Origin: Sclerotinia nivalis
Lineage: Eukaryota; Ascomycota; Leotiomycetes; Helotiales; Sclerotiniaceae
Assembly (NCBI GenBank): GCA_029531795.1
Contig: JAPEIS010000002.1
Coordinates: 3,224,001-3,288,000 of the forward strand
Direction of reading: 5' to 3'
Length of the DNA stretch: 64,000 nucleotides
In this document: positions 48,419 to 61,300 of the stretch, one piece after another
How positions within the stretch are numbered: position 1 is the first letter of the stretch
How the letters are laid out: every line of letters starts with the position of its first letter
Notes under the pieces: generated by a model
Databases searched by the model: none
Seen by the model: only the letters and a program-made list of their open reading frames with translations
What the model was told of the DNA's origin: nothing
Position numbers and translations under genes: made by a program

Positions 48419-49842
48419 ATACTACTTGAAAAGTTGCGAGTTAGTAAGGTTATTCCACTGCACTCTTTGTCTAACTCTGATACAACACTGCCCGCTGCGC
48501 AGTACTGACCAGGTCCTATATACTTGGAATAAACTTCAGACTTTATAGATCAAACTCATGATCTCTAATCTTATTTATTTAGTAGCTTAGAAGTATCTAC
48601 AGATAAATAAATAAAGAGACGAGTTAGTTGAATATATCTATATCTAACCTCTATAATCGAGAAATTATCTACAGATAACGAATAATAACTTGCTTATTCT
48701 CTCTTTAGATTAAGAAGAATCGAGTATTCTAATTTCAAATTTCAAATAATATATCTCTATTTTTCTATATAATGTTTTTATATAGAGAAGAATGACTAGG
48801 TGATATCGATTAAGAGTTTATTTATTCTTTAGATAAATCTAAATCATTAGAGTATTCTAACTTCAGGATATTAAATCGTATAGTTTAAACATCTATAAAA
48901 TATTCTTATACTAGGCTAGTAAAGAGATTAAATAAATATATCGAATAGTAATCTATTAGTTCTTGTTCTTTAATTGAATTACTTAGATACTCTGATTTTA
49001 AAATAGATTGTTTATTATTTATTCGTATTTAGATAACAAGATATTATAGTCTCGAGTGATATCTATAGATTTATTTATTATTATTTTGAGACAAGATATT
49101 AAGATATTGTTATTCGGAGTAAGCGATAACAGATCGTATATTATCGATTCTTATTCGAATGTCAAATTGTTATTTTCTTAAACAATCAATAATAGATTAC
49201 TTATTATTCCTTACGAGTTGAGTATCAAAGTACTCCGATCTCAAATATTGGATATTTAATCTAGAACATCTATCTCCAACTGCGATATTCAACATACTAT
49301 CGCCTAATTGTAACTCTCAAGAGATTTTCTCCAAGTCAACTTTTAAAGACTTCATTTGACACTCAAATTTAATCAACTAAACATCTATTTAGGGCTCACC
49401 TGTGACAAAATGACTTCATTTTATGTTCATTTTGGGCTCATTTGATGAAGAATGAAGTCATTTTCTCTTCATTTTGATGAAATGAAGACTATTTGAATAC
49501 AAAATAGAGCAAATTGACCAAGTCAACGAGCGTTTAAAGCTCACCGGACGTCATGTAACCCCTCAAACCGTAGTATTTGGACAAAAAATCGGTAATTTAA
49601 GTTCTAGAGGCCTACAAATGTTCATTTTGGTCAAAATCATCATAAAATCATAGTAGAACATTCTTAAAGAAAGCAACGCAAATGCATTTCGTCATGGGTA
49701 TCTATCTAGAAAAAGTCTCAAAAACCCCTTTATTCCTTCGAATGTGTCTGTAAAACGCCTTAAAGACTAATGAAATAACCCAATTTCAAAGTAAAAGTAA
49801 CACAAATAACCCAAAACTAGCCTACATCACCCAAAAGTCGCT
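48419..49842. other. AT-rich tract, no gene, hairpin near 49,410-49,464
   Basis: From about 48,560 to 49,280 the sequence is almost only A/T with scattered TCG and GAG, rich in TATCTA/TAGATA words, and resembles RIP-degraded repeat DNA of unknown origin. From 49,400 composition recovers, with an inverted repeat and tandem TTCATTTTGATGAA-like words. Confidence 0.55.
49407..49464. repeat. 14-bp perfect inverted repeat
   Basis: Arm AAAATGACTTCATT at 49407-49420 and its exact complement AATGAAGTCATTTT at 49451-49464, with a 30-base loop that itself contains related TTCATTTT words. Confidence 0.75.
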
Positions 49843-50982
49843 TTACTGCTCCTTTTCCTCGCTATTCTCCTCCAATTGGCCCTGAATTTGGCCTTGGCGT
49901 GGTGTATTATGACGAGAAATGATTGGTGCGAGATGGGGTCCTGGAAATGTACCATGTCTTTGAGACTCATATGCATAAGGGTGAGTCTGGTACAGAGGAC
50001 GGTGGGCTGCGGGATTCTGATGTCCATTCAAAGGGGTACCATGTAGCGTATTCATCTCTTGAGAACGGAACATCGCCATGGTATGGACCGCGTCTAGCTC
50101 CGTATTAGGGCGTGGGGTGGGAAGTCTGCGGTTGAATTCGGGCTGAGATTGTTGGACAAAGAGGCTGTGTCCATCGTCTTCGGGAGTAGGCTCTCTGATA
50201 ACGATAGCCTGGCGTTCTTGACGGGCCAAGGCTTGGTGAAAGGCTGCGGCGGCAGCAGGGTTTCTGCGAGCTTCTTGCTCACGAGAGAAATGAGATCTTT
50301 GACGCTCAGGGCGCCCAGCAAGATGTTGTTGGTGGTATAATGCTGCGCCCTCAGCGTGGGTCAAATAAGGTCTATTAGGGGCTCCATATGGGTGAAATCG
50401 ACGGTTTGTTGAATGACGCGAAGCTACTGCAGGACCAGGATAGCGTCCTTGAGCCATATTTGGGCCTTGAAATGGTCTGAAAGAGCTTCCGAAAGCAGAG
50501 ACCTCACCCATCTGAGGATTGTTTGGGGCGTAGCATGGAGATTCCGTGTTATTTTGAGGAGAAACGGCTTCATTCCGTGGCTCTGTAGGAAAAATTGAGC
50601 GGCGGTTGGACTTCTCGGGAACTAATGATGGAGGAGGTGTGTTATTGGCCCTCTGCTTAGCCTTCTTGCTACGGGTTGCTCGTGGCTGTCTACCAGCACC
50701 ACGACCACCAGCTTTGGCACTGGCTCTAGCGTTCTTGGCCCGAATCTCGCCCCAATGTTTCCTGACAGTCTGGTACCAATGCTCATAAAGCATATTCCCC
50801 GTGTATATTCTACGGGCTTGGCCTTCATTACCCATTCCTTTCTGCATCTTAACTGCAAGCTTTGCCCAGGACTTACCTTTGTTCGGATTATACGAGCCGT
50901 TAGGTCCATTGAAACGAGACATAGGCATAATTTCGTACTCAAAATATGCCTGTTCTTCTTTAGACCAGAATTTGCCTCCCAT
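49843..50982 (-). CDS. SANT/Myb-like domain protein, probably lineage-specific
   Basis: A 379-codon frame from ATG 50982 (MGGKFWSKEEQAYFEYEI). The open frame extends to 51147, but that part looks like untranslated leader with a donor/acceptor-like pattern upstream. Residues ~4-90 have three aromatic-anchored helices (FWSKEEQAYF, SWAKLAVKMQKGM, LYEHWYQTVRKHW), like a SANT/Myb-type DNA-binding fold. A basic stretch follows (GRQPRATRSKKAKQR). The remaining two thirds are low-complexity, rich in Pro, Gln, Arg and His. The gene sits in gene-poor, repeat-bearing DNA; such genes are often multi-copy. A nuclear role is inferred only. Confidence 0.68.
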   Translation of the reverse strand: MGGKFWSKEEQAYFEYEIMPMSRFNGPNGSYNPNKGKSWAKLAVKMQKGMGNEGQARRIYTGNMLYEHWYQTVRKHWGEIRAKNARASAKAGGRGAGRQPRATRSKKAKQRANNTPPPSLVPEKSNRRSIFPTEPRNEAVSPQNNTESPCYAPNNPQMGEVSAFGSSFRPFQGPNMAQGRYPGPAVASRHSTNRRFHPYGAPNRPYLTHAEGAALYHQQHLAGRPERQRSHFSREQEARRNPAAAAAFHQALARQERQAIVIREPTPEDDGHSLFVQQSQPEFNRRLPTPRPNTELDAVHTMAMFRSQEMNTLHGTPLNGHQNPAAHRPLYQTHPYAYESQRHGTFPGPHLAPIISRHNTPRQGQIQGQLEENSEEKEQ

Positions 50983-53900
50983 CTTGTAGTATTGCTGACT
51001 CTGACAGGAATAGGCGTTGCAGAATATGATTAACAAGGGTAGCCAGGACTTATCGTAGGGTGTGGCCTGGATTCGAGGACAAGGAAGGCTATATGTGAGT
51101 CGAGTTCTTCGGAACACCGGAGAGGTATGAGACTGTCTAAATATCAATTAGCTATCGTATTATCAGCAAAATTGGTGACGAAGTGGTCTGGAAAGACTTT
51201 AAAGTAGATAGATCATACCTTATGAATAGGCAAGGAAAAACCACCCGAAGTACTTCTAGGAGTCCTTTTGGTGCGAAGAATTGGCAACGTACGACTTATT
51301 GAGGTGTAAAGGTCGAAATTAAACCATCTAATTGTAGTATCAAAAGAGCGTTATCGCGTGAGGCGTACTTTGATGATGGGGTAATGTATGGTCGACTGTT
51401 CTGGTGGGGAAGATCGATTAGCAAGAGGTTCAAAGTGAGGTAAACTTGAGATTTTGTGGGTGCTAAGGAAGATGGAGTACTTACGAGGTTCTGGAAAGCT
51501 TCTTCTATGCTGTCAGCTTTTTGGTTATAACAAGAGAGAATTATTTTGTCCAGAAGTCTTAAAGTAGCTTCAGACGTCGGTATTTTCCCTAATTTGGCTC
51601 GAAGATCGCTCAGAATTGGGTTGAAAGAAGGGTAAGCGTGAGGAGATGTGGTTTTTGAAGGTAATAAGAGTAACAAAAAGGTTGAAGTAAGCCTCAAGTA
51701 TGTTAAAAGCTTCGGTCTGAGATAGAAAAGGGTTAAATTATGGCTTAGAAGCGGTTCCAGCGTTTTTGTAGTGTTTATTTAGAAGTAGACGTGATCCGAA
51801 GGTCGAGGAACGTTTTGTTCCGAAGACTATCTCAAATTTTCGAGCTAGACAAGATTAAGAGGAACTTGATGGCGGATTTAGTGTATTATTGAGGCGTTGA
51901 TGGGAGAGGAGCGTGGCCTTTCACGTTCGAAAAGGGAAAGATTGAAGGATTTTTGTCAAGATCGGGGAGAGAATGATCAAAACACGGCTCGGTCTTCCGA
52001 TTTGGGGTGAAGATTGGTCGTATATCGGAGGCAAAATGAATCTAGGGATGGGAGGAAGCCGTGTTAGCAAGATAGAGCCAGTATTGCGAAGATGAACCAT
52101 CGAAAAACGGAATGAAGGAGGGGTGTGGACGAAATTCCGTACCTTTTATACCATAGAAATTCGAATTCGAGTAGTTCCAGCGATAACCTTGATGTAAAGG
52201 CTATGTATATTGGTATAGAATCAAGTAAGGACTGTTCGTGAGTTCAATTAGACCACGATAGTTTCAATCTTCAAGGAAGATCTCAAGTTAAGGAGTTCAA
52301 AATGGACTATATTCGATGATATTGTGTCAAAATATGAAGTAAATCAATCTCAGGAAGCTTTCCAAGGTTAATACAACATCAAAAAGCGTTGGATACTTGT
52401 TGCAGATGTCAAAAATAGATAGTACTGAAATAAGTCGAAGGATGCTGGTCCGAAAGGTGGGAAGAAAGGCATGGTACGATGCATAAAGGGTTTAGGGGTG
52501 AGTGATGAAGTGGTATGTTATGTCGGAAGTGAATCAAATTCTTCATGAGTCACAGCATATTAGATGATTTTACATAATCCTCTTAGATTTCGAGACAAAC
52601 GAACTACTCTTGCTCACTATTGCAGACGTAGATCGTCTAATTGTTGAGGTGCGAAGGAAGATCTCTTGAAATTATAGAAGCGAGTAAATAGAGTTGTCCC
52701 CTGAGGGCTACATATCGCCGCGAGAGAGGTACAGTTCTAGTAGATAATACAGGGCGTTTCACATCAAGGTTATCATAGCATCACAATTGAAAGACATACT
52801 AGTAGCGAGTCAAATGTTAATTAAAGCCAAAAGTTGACTACCTGAGATCTGAAGGGAGCGTGGCGTTTAGAAAATATCACAGAGTACTGACCGCAAGCTT
52901 GTATCCCCTTAGCAGAGCATTTGTGTACAACAAGGAGAATAACTTGGAGGGCTGATAGCCTATAGCAATAATGTCTTTGTTGCTTGAAAGGCTTCGAATA
53001 GTGAGGGATGATCACAATCAAACAATAGGGGTAATATTTTACAGTGCAGCCATTGAACAGCTATAAAAATTAACGTAGAAGCAAAGAAATGGCCTTCATC
53101 AAGCGCTCTCTCCACTGGCAGGGCTTGACGAACAAGGTACACAGTAAGAACCCGTAGCTAAACCTATCGGTGCAAGCCGAGGTTGGAGGAGGCGACGGCT
53201 AGGTTACACTCACGAAGATTTTCAGCTAGAAACAGGCAATACGACGTCTAGATTGTGGGATATAATATCAAGTACAAGGCGGCCATTGACACCAAACGCG
53301 CCAGCAGTATTATGCCAGACTCCATTGTTACGTAGATAAAAGTGTGTATTCTAGTAGCTAGATTCTTAAGGCCAGACAAAAGGTATATATATATATACAT
53401 GGTTGCTGAAAGAATCCTCAAAAAGAAGAGGTCAACAAGTAATTAAACGGCAGTATAAAATAAGCAATGCAAGAGATACGCTATAAGAAACGACGTCGCA
53501 GGTGCTACCGGCAGCTTTTGGGGTCAACGAAGTGTAGTAGACGGCAATTTTGGATCAAGATTGGCGCATGCAATGTTATGAAGGAGTGTCGTGAAGGGGT
53601 ACTTGTAATGAGAACCGACTAGAGAGAGCTCACTCGGTGCGACAGGATGCGGATTCATGGACTATTCGTGGACCATTCGTAATACAACGACAAGGAGTTT
53701 CGCAGAGTCTGGTAGTTTACTTGGGTAGGGCTCGAAGGTACTGGTTACGTGCCGTTTATTCGAGGTTGATGCTTGAAGACTTGGTAACTTGGTAAGAACT
53801 GAATACATGAGCTTTTGTTAGTCTTGGGTCGAGAAACAAGGAAAGAAGGGGCAAATGAGGGGAGCTGTGGAACTAATACAAAACTTGAGGATGGTGGGGG

Positions 53901-55128
53901 TTTGGTTTCTTGTATAGACCTTTGAAGAGATAGAAGGATCACAAACTTTGGCTTTTTGGTATTATTGCTGAAAATGATAGCCCGGAGACTGTATCGATTG
54001 TCAGAATAATCTAGTGGTAAGACTTCAGGAAGGTAAAAACGGCTGGTGAGATATGCCGGTACTTTGAGAATAGTAAAAAGAGCACGGATGGGTGGTTGGC
54101 GTACTTGCTGTGTACAGAAACACATACAGCGTCATTAACGGAGCTTTTTTGTCAAGCGGAAATCTTTTTGGTCTATACTGGAATCTAAGAAGAAATATTT
54201 ATTTTCTTTGGGAAAAGCTGAGCACATTCAACTTGCTTGGTCCTTGATATAATACGATCATTGCTGCAGGTTTTCTACATTTATTTTGACTATAAAATGC
54301 TTAGGGATACAACCGATCCAAACAACCCCTCCAAGAATTGACCAGTATCAAGGACTTTGTCTACTCAGGTAAGATTAAGATCATACATCAGCTAAGTTTG
54401 AAAGACGCTACACGAGGAGCACAAACTCGATATAAAAAATTCACTAACAAGTCACAGTCAAAAGTATGCGATCAAAGCAACAGCAAAAAACAAGCGTCAC
54501 AACACCAAGGAGAAAACATCATGATACCGGGCATGATACAACAGCCCAGTTATTGCGATGGTTTGACTCGATGCGATGCAAAAGCGAATCAACGATGCAC
54601 TGCATTCACTCCACCCTCAAATGAATCCAACAAGGCTCTAGATGTTCAAGGCTCAAAGCAATTCATCACAAAAAAGTTTCCATACATACAACCAAAAGCC
54701 AAACGAAAAATATACATAAATCAACATGGGTTGCAGAAGTCGGGGAAAAATATCAAAGGCCCCGAGAACAAGGTTGCCACGCGCAGCGACTTGCTACACT
54801 TGGATACAAAAAGGCCCAGGCGGTTTGCGGAGACTGGGCTTCCATCGATTGACCCAGGGTGGAGATAATCGGGTCGAGTGGACTTTGGAATGGCATGAGA
54901 GGCTTTAGACCACACGGCATTCGACGGGTTGCAAAACCTAGGCATTGCTCAGTCGAACACGATACTATTCTTTCACCTTACACAGTACCAACGAGCATCG
55001 AAGAATTACACGGGAATTGGCATGCGGTGAAATATATGGAATCTTCAAACCCCCGGATTGAGAGAGCCTCGCATGAGACAGGAAACCATCATCTTCACAT
55101 TATCGCTCAACGGTGGCAGCGGTGCATC
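50983..55128. other. 4.1-kb gene-poor region
   Basis: Balanced sequence without a supported gene. The minus strand at 51296-51697 has a coding-like stretch (DLRAKLGKIPTSEATLRLLDK) with a GTAAGT donor and CACCAG acceptor, but no ATG and competing frames. The plus frame 54338-54868 also lacks an ATG start. I see no conserved family in either. Confidence 0.45.
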
Positions 55129-56163
55129 TTATAACGTTTTCATTAAATCGTTAACGGCTTTCGCAGCAAACCTTTTCCTCTCAGCTTCAGGCAAATCCGC
55201 CCCCATATCTGTTTATGTTAGTGAGGAGTTCCCTCCATTGAGTACGAATCTCTTACCTTTGACTGCTTGCATCCTCAACATTAAAGCTTCAAGCTGCTCT
55301 ACACCATCCTCATTCTCAACTTCCCCGTCGGCGCTCGTCTTTTCCGTAGACTCGTCATGAATTGCCTGTTTCATACCGAACATCTCCATCTCCATCTCAG
55401 CTGCTTCGATTCCAAATCCAATACTTTTATTGTCATCACCATCCTCCTCCAGATCGCCTAAATCAATGCCTTCCCCATCATCATCGCCTCCATCCCATTC
55501 GTTGGCTTCTAAAGCTTCCTTCAACCTTTCGAGACCCATAGGTTCTACGGATGTCAATCATAAAACATGCAAATTTCCTTGGAAGAATTACTTTACCTGC
55601 ATATTCATTTCTACCCTTACTTTCAAAGTCAACAAACTCAAAACCATGCTCCTGGCATAAATCTTCCCACTCGTCGAACTTCTTCTCCAAGCACGGAGTC
55701 GTGGACTGTGGCATTGCCACAGCTAAACAGACACCATCCCATGTATAGCCACAACCTTCCTTGACAACTTCGGCCACACTCTCCAGAAGAATCTTAAAAG
55801 CTTGCAACTCGGCTTCGTCGATGGGCTTTCGAAAACATACAATAAAGGCACCAAGTACTGTCAAAACTTCTCGAGCTTCTGGTGCCAAAAATTCCTTACA
55901 CCATATCTCAGGCTCATGTATCTCATCAAGCCATATTGGGACGCTTGCGGTGTAGTAGTTCGTTTTGATAGACCACTCATGGGTAATACCTGCAATTGAG
56001 TCCCCCGAGAGATCAGGCGCAGAACCCGTGAGACCTGGGAACACAAGTCAATTTCAAGATTCGTGTAGATGGTATAAGTGGTCTTCAAACCCTTCAGCAA
56101 ATCTACAAGACCTGAATCCGGTCTACTGACAGCTAGAATGCGCCGTGGATGTGAAATTTCCAT
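55129..56163 (-). CDS. IRC6: Irc6/p34 alpha- and gamma-adaptin-binding protein
   Basis: Four exons (56091-56163, 55597-56034, 55257-55544, 55129-55208; introns 56, 52 and 48 bp, all in frame) give 292 residues. The amino part is a small GTPase-like fold: MEISHPRRILAVSRPDSG, then DLLKGLTGSAP and ITHEWSIKTNYYTASVPIWLDEI. Carboxyl end: EYAEPMGLERLKEALEANEW, an acidic stretch, and MGADLPEAERKRFAAKAVNDLMKTL, the typical p34/Irc6 C-terminal helix. The human relative AAGAB chaperones AP-1/AP-2 adaptor assembly; yeast Irc6 acts in clathrin traffic. The short terminal exon would be missed by a simple frame search. Confidence 0.87.
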
Positions 56164-56557
56164 TATTATGTTGATTGTATGTATTGTTGGTATCCTAACA
56201 AGCAAGAACAGGCAGTTGATGTTTGTGTCGGAAGTATCTTTGGCCGATCCGAACTTTACCAATATTTTATTGGGTCATTTTCTTTGTCACCAGAACAGAT
56301 TCTTTGGGCATAAGATATGGAGACAGTACATCAGTTATCTTTGGTCTTTGGGAAAATGGACAAATGCTCCTCATTGTTTTGCTCTATTTTTAATGCCAGC
56401 AAGGAAAAATCACCCTCCCCATATGCTTGTGCACTGGGTCATCCTCAATATTTGAAGCTCTCTTCCGCCCAGTCTGGCTTTGCAATGAATCATAAATTTC
56501 CCCTCAAACGCCGACATTTGACAAAATATTCTTTCATCCACATCTTCCATGAGTCTC

Positions 56558-57206
56558 TCAACCTCTTGGTGCTCCTCGTCCGCTTGCTCTTGCCCTGCTA
56601 ACTGTGGCCCTTCCTCTTGCCAATCCTACACCTCTGCCTCTGGTATTTCTACTCCTGAACATGGGCGCGTTCCTATAGTATTTCATGTCAGTCTTGCCCA
56701 CAGTGATAGCACAGCCCCAAGCATCTGCAAATTCGCTTCGGCACAGTTATCTTTGTCTTGACTAACCTCAGCATATCCGGGACAATAAAGAATCTAACGT
56801 GTGAGCCTCGAATGTAGACTTGATCTAAATGGCTGACACGACCATCGCGCGCTGTGACCGTAATATCCTTGAGTTGAACGTTCATGTTGTCTTCCGCTAT
56901 TATAATCTCGAATCAGCATCTTCATTTCTTCCATAATTCCTCTCTCCCTTGAAAGTAAAGAGCTCGAGAATAGTAATGGGCGGTCGTACCTTCCAAAAGC
57001 TTGCCACGGTAGACCTGACCAGTCGTGATCTCGAGAGTGACGACATGACCCTAACAACAGTAATTGTTAGCAGCGAACGTAGCAGATGTTAAAGCTAAGG
57101 CTAAGGCCAAAGGGTCTTGAGCGCTAGGCCTTGAAGCCTAGGAAAGAAATGTACGAACTTGGGCCTCGTTCAGGAGCTTAATTGGTATTCCGATTGTGCT
57201 TGTCAT
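56558..57206 (-). CDS. SMD3: Small nuclear ribonucleoprotein Sm D3
   Basis: Core spliceosomal Sm protein. Four exons (57159-57206, 56990-57050, 56767-56896, 56558-56672; three introns near 95-110 bp) give 117 residues: [81 protein letters not shown], then an Arg/Gly-rich tail. Sm1 and Sm2 motifs are complete and match the highly conserved D3 family; the tail is the usual site of arginine methylation. Intron density is high for its size. It shares a 239-bp divergent promoter with Gep4. Confidence 0.95.
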
Positions 57207-57445
57207 GGTTGCTAGATATCTAATATATCACAAATAATCCGGTAGAGAGAAATGGTGGTCGCGAGAAAGTTGTTGAAAGCCGGCGCGCGTGAATGTCAGT
57301 GTCCGATTGAAGCTTTGGATCTATCAGAATAATTTGGCGCTAGTGATCTTGAAGCTCTCGGCAAATTCCGTTCGCCGTCCTCAAGCAATCCTCGAAATTA
57401 TTGTTCCGCTCCGAACATCACAACCATTTATGAGGAATCACATCA
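57207..57445. promoter_or_regulatory. Divergent promoter between SMD3 and GEP4
   Basis: 239 bp separate the two start codons, so both promoters and leaders must overlap here. No TATA box is evident. Confidence 0.6.
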
Positions 57446-58315
57446 ATGGATATGAATACTCTTAACGTGTCAGCAACGGTGAATATATTTCGTCTTCTTG
57501 CAAGGCCGACGCTGATTTTACCTCAAGCAACGGTTTCCACTTTCAACCACCTGCCGATACCCCTCAATTCGGCCTTCGGAAAATATCAAAATGCTGATAT
57601 TAGGGCTGTAGTGCTGGACAAGGATAATTGTTTCGCATATCCTAAATCGAATGATATTCACGAGCCTTACAATGTACGTTTACAAGTATATTTTGTGGTT
57701 CTTGAAACTTTTTCAGTTTATGCTCAGCATCGTGCTCCAGTGCACGTGAATTTGCCTTCCTTTTCATCAAGCTTGTTTCTTTGTCTTTCTCAGACGATAT
57801 AGATCATGAATCTCTGCCCGATGTTAACCTATAATAGGACAATTTCCAGAAACTTCGAAAAGCTTATCCAGGTCGGCGGCTTCTGATTGTGTCTAACACT
57901 GCAGGTGCTGAGTCATTAGATCGTTCTGGCAAGCTTGCTGCCGAAGTTGAGAAGTCTACAGGTGTTCCAGTCTTGCCTCACGCTTCTAAGAAGCCTGGTT
58001 GCGGTCATGATATCATGGAATACTTTTCAAAGTATCCCGAGACTGGAGTCACCAGACCAGATCAAATAGCGGTCGTCGGTGATAGGCTTACCACTGATGT
58101 CATGATGGCAAATCTGATGGGTAGTTATTCCGTATGGATCAAAGATGGAGTTATACCGGTGGAAAAAGCAAGTGTGGTGAGTAGCATAGGTATAATTTCA
58201 AGTTTGATCTGATGGGTGTGCCCCCTAGTTTTCAAGATTAGAGCAAAAGTTCGCTGAATTTTTGATTCGACGCGGGTACGAGGCGCCGGAACCAGCAAGT
58301 CCGTTCGAAAAGTAG
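57446..58315 (+). CDS. GEP4: Mitochondrial phosphatidylglycerophosphatase Gep4
   Basis: Three exons (57446-57673, 57838-58176, 58229-58315; introns 164 and 52 bp) give 217 residues. HAD-type phosphatase of family PF09419 that converts phosphatidylglycerophosphate to phosphatidylglycerol, the precursor of cardiolipin, at the inner mitochondrial membrane. Signatures: VVLDKDNC with catalytic Asp58 and Asp60, LLIVSNTAG, HASKKPGC (Lys) and VVGDRLTTDVMMANLMG (acidic pair). The N-terminus has the N-x-x-A/L-RPTLILPQ block usual in this family. The third exon ends ASPFEK. All catalytic residues are present. Confidence 0.92.
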
Positions 58316-61300
58316 ACTGGCATCGTTACAGCCAGACGACTCAATGCCATCTAACCAAAATGACTCCTTGCCTTGCTATACCTTAAGTTTCCATTCTGGG
58401 AATAAACTACGCGAAAATGTCATAGTGCACTAGTTGTGTCTATGATACTCTCACATGGAGAACAAAGACCCAAAGCGTGTGGAGACTTGTTAAGGCGTTT
58501 GAAGCAACTTCAATCTGATCGTCACATGAGGGAAAAGATAACAATCGGCATTCACAATAGGTATGTTATGGAAGAATTGCTTGTCATTGTTTCCACCGAT
58601 GGGGACAGCCACATGATCAAATGGCGAGCATGGGCAGCTTGAGTATGGTTTGTTTACGAGGATGATAGAACTTACAAGGAATCAAACTTGTCCACAAAGC
58701 ATTTTACGGGGCCGACATATTCCTCCTCTTTCTCCTTCACTTTCTGTGCTCTGTGTCTTGCATTTTTTGCCTCTCAGCTCACAGTTTCGTGTACTCGTTC
58801 TGCATTATATGCTGCAATTAAGGCCTAAACTAGACCGGCATTCTTAGCAGACGGCTGAACCTGCTGTAGTTTTGCAAAGTGTGAAGCGACGATTTTAATG
58901 ACCTTGAGTAACATTACTTTAGCTGCTTGGGACCCACTGGCATCCATAATTCTAGATTTGCTATTTTCCTCAACAACAAAATACACCAGGGGACTTTGTA
59001 GCCGTCTCGCATTGGAACACTGTGTTACTTTCCAGAGCATTTGGGCGAGGGTTCCAACTCTCCAGACTACAGGCCAACATTGGCGACCTTTGTTAAATTT
59101 CATTTTGATATTCGAATCTTTCCCATATTTTATATGTATTTAGCATACTTACCCAGACTGGTATATTCAGCCTATGTCTGAGCTGCATTTGTTTAGAAGG
59201 TTCGGTTCATCTGGAAAATTAGGCTACACTATAAATCCATAGGTCAGGTTTTCAAACGTTGAGAATTGTCGTATTGAGAACGCGGTCGGACCATTGCAAA
59301 AACCAGCTCACGATGCGTCGTCGCTGAAGGCATGAAGATATGTCTGATAGAGCACTGGCTCGCCGTTTCTCATCCCCACTATTGTTTGTCATAAATGGCT
59401 ACGCATGTGCCAAAACTCAAACCCGGAACGCATCTTCAAAAATGACGTACTGTCAGGATACAAATGTAGATGCTGTTTCTGGTTAAGACTTCGTGTAGTA
59501 CTTGGCGGCAACTCTGAAGAGTAACTATATTCCCAAACAGCTGGAACATACCGAGCCTCCTTGTGTATGTTCCATCGTCAGAGCTTGCGCTAGGAAATAT
59601 CCCCACAGTCTCTTCTAGGTAGAGACAATCCGAGAACCTCGAAGTTTCTCGTTTCGACATGGAGTTTTAAGGTTTACTCAAAACAGCGAGTTCGTCTCGC
59701 TTTGTTTCCTATACTCGAGCAATCGGAAGCTAGGCTGTACGCATTGAAAACCGTTATCATAGTAACGGCCAAGGCTCAACAAGTCCCCTCCCGAAGTTCA
59801 TGCGACTCCGATTCGACAGCCGGGTGGAGGCAGTAGATCTTGTGGGGAGGGGACAGTCTCATAACCTCCATCGGGAAACCGAAGCATGGACAGGGTAAAC
59901 CATGCAATGATTGTCATCTGAACTTGGCATGCAAAGATAGGGAATCCTAGTAAGAACATGACATAATATTTCCATGACGGGTTGAGTAGTTTGTGTGGTT
60001 ATTTTTGGCTCAACAATAAGCTGCTTGGCCAAGAAATATTGTGGGTCCCAAAGACACTCCTACACTTAATACAAACGGAGTAGATTTCGCGATTTCTCGG
60101 GATATACACACATTCCGGGAACGAAAGGACAAACGAAGAATTCTGAGCCGGTTTTACAACAAGCGCTGATAATTCGAAGGTTACTTTGAATTATTTGGAA
60201 GGTTGAAATCCTGGTGAGAGTGGCGTAGGTAAAAATTAGCCACCACAATGTCTTGCATAGGATATACCCGTGCGCACCAAGGATGTTTACGGCGAGATAA
60301 ATGGCCGCGATCACCTCATTGTAAAATGACCCGTGAAATATTACAGGGTCGATCTTCTCAGCTTCTTCGGTTCTTCTCCGTACAATTCGCAATGTCCTTG
60401 TCTCTTGTCAGGAATCAACCGTGATATTAACAAAGATCAACATCTATCCTCGAGAATATCGGAGAAACTTCTAGATGGGATGGAACACGTGAACCGCTTA
60501 TCCCATGCTTCTGCATTATGCTTGTGCTTATGCTATGCGGTTTGACATTTTGGGTTAATTTTCCGCACGAAAAATGCGCTAATGCCCTCTTACCCCTTTA
60601 TGCATCCTTTTGGTGGGGGTAGAGATAGCATCTTTATCCATCTAAGGTTAGCGTCGCATCTTCTCTGTCTTCAAAACGGAGCAATGCGGAATTTTACCAT
60701 CGTAAAACGGCTTCGTCTACTGACTGGTTTTAATCCTTTGGTTTCAATACGAAAAAGACTTTGTTTTGTTGCTGACGGTTTGACTGAATTCTAGCTTTGT
60801 TCAACTTGGGTTTCCGAAATTTTTGATAGATACCAAAATACCAAAGATACGAGCGGTCGAATAGACAAGGCTACCCCGATGATTGTTAATTGGTTGGGAT
60901 TGGTTCGTGGATTTATACAATCCCTATTACCACTCCCCCTTAAGTCGGCAGCGTTCCTGACTAGAACATCCCACACGACTAGCAACTAATCTACTCTTGG
61001 CATTGTGCATAACCACACACAAAAGATGAACCACACGTTAGTCCCACACAATCGCCGAGCGAGTAGCTGATGCAGGTACAAAAAGTTGCATGCTTCACCC
61101 TTTTTGTTTGCCGGTAACGCAGTACGAAGCATACGCTATTTCTATCTAGGTGCGGCTCGCGACTAGAACAACAAACTATTCTACCTCTGGTCTAGATATG
61201 TCACCGGCCAAACAAATAATTCAAGGCTAATTGTCTTGAGATCAACTTTAATACTTGACTTAATGCCAATGCGATCATGTTTTTTCTCCGTCCCATCTTT

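Noticed and set aside
51296..51697. Minus-strand coding-like stretch with an apparent signal sequence
   Set aside because: The hydrophobic start uses TTG, a competing frame over the same DNA looks equally plausible, and no family is recognised. Kept only as a note in the gene-poor region.
54338..54868. 176-codon plus frame
   Set aside because: Begins with TTG rather than ATG, composition is Lys/Gln/Ser-biased without motifs, and no splice partners are evident.
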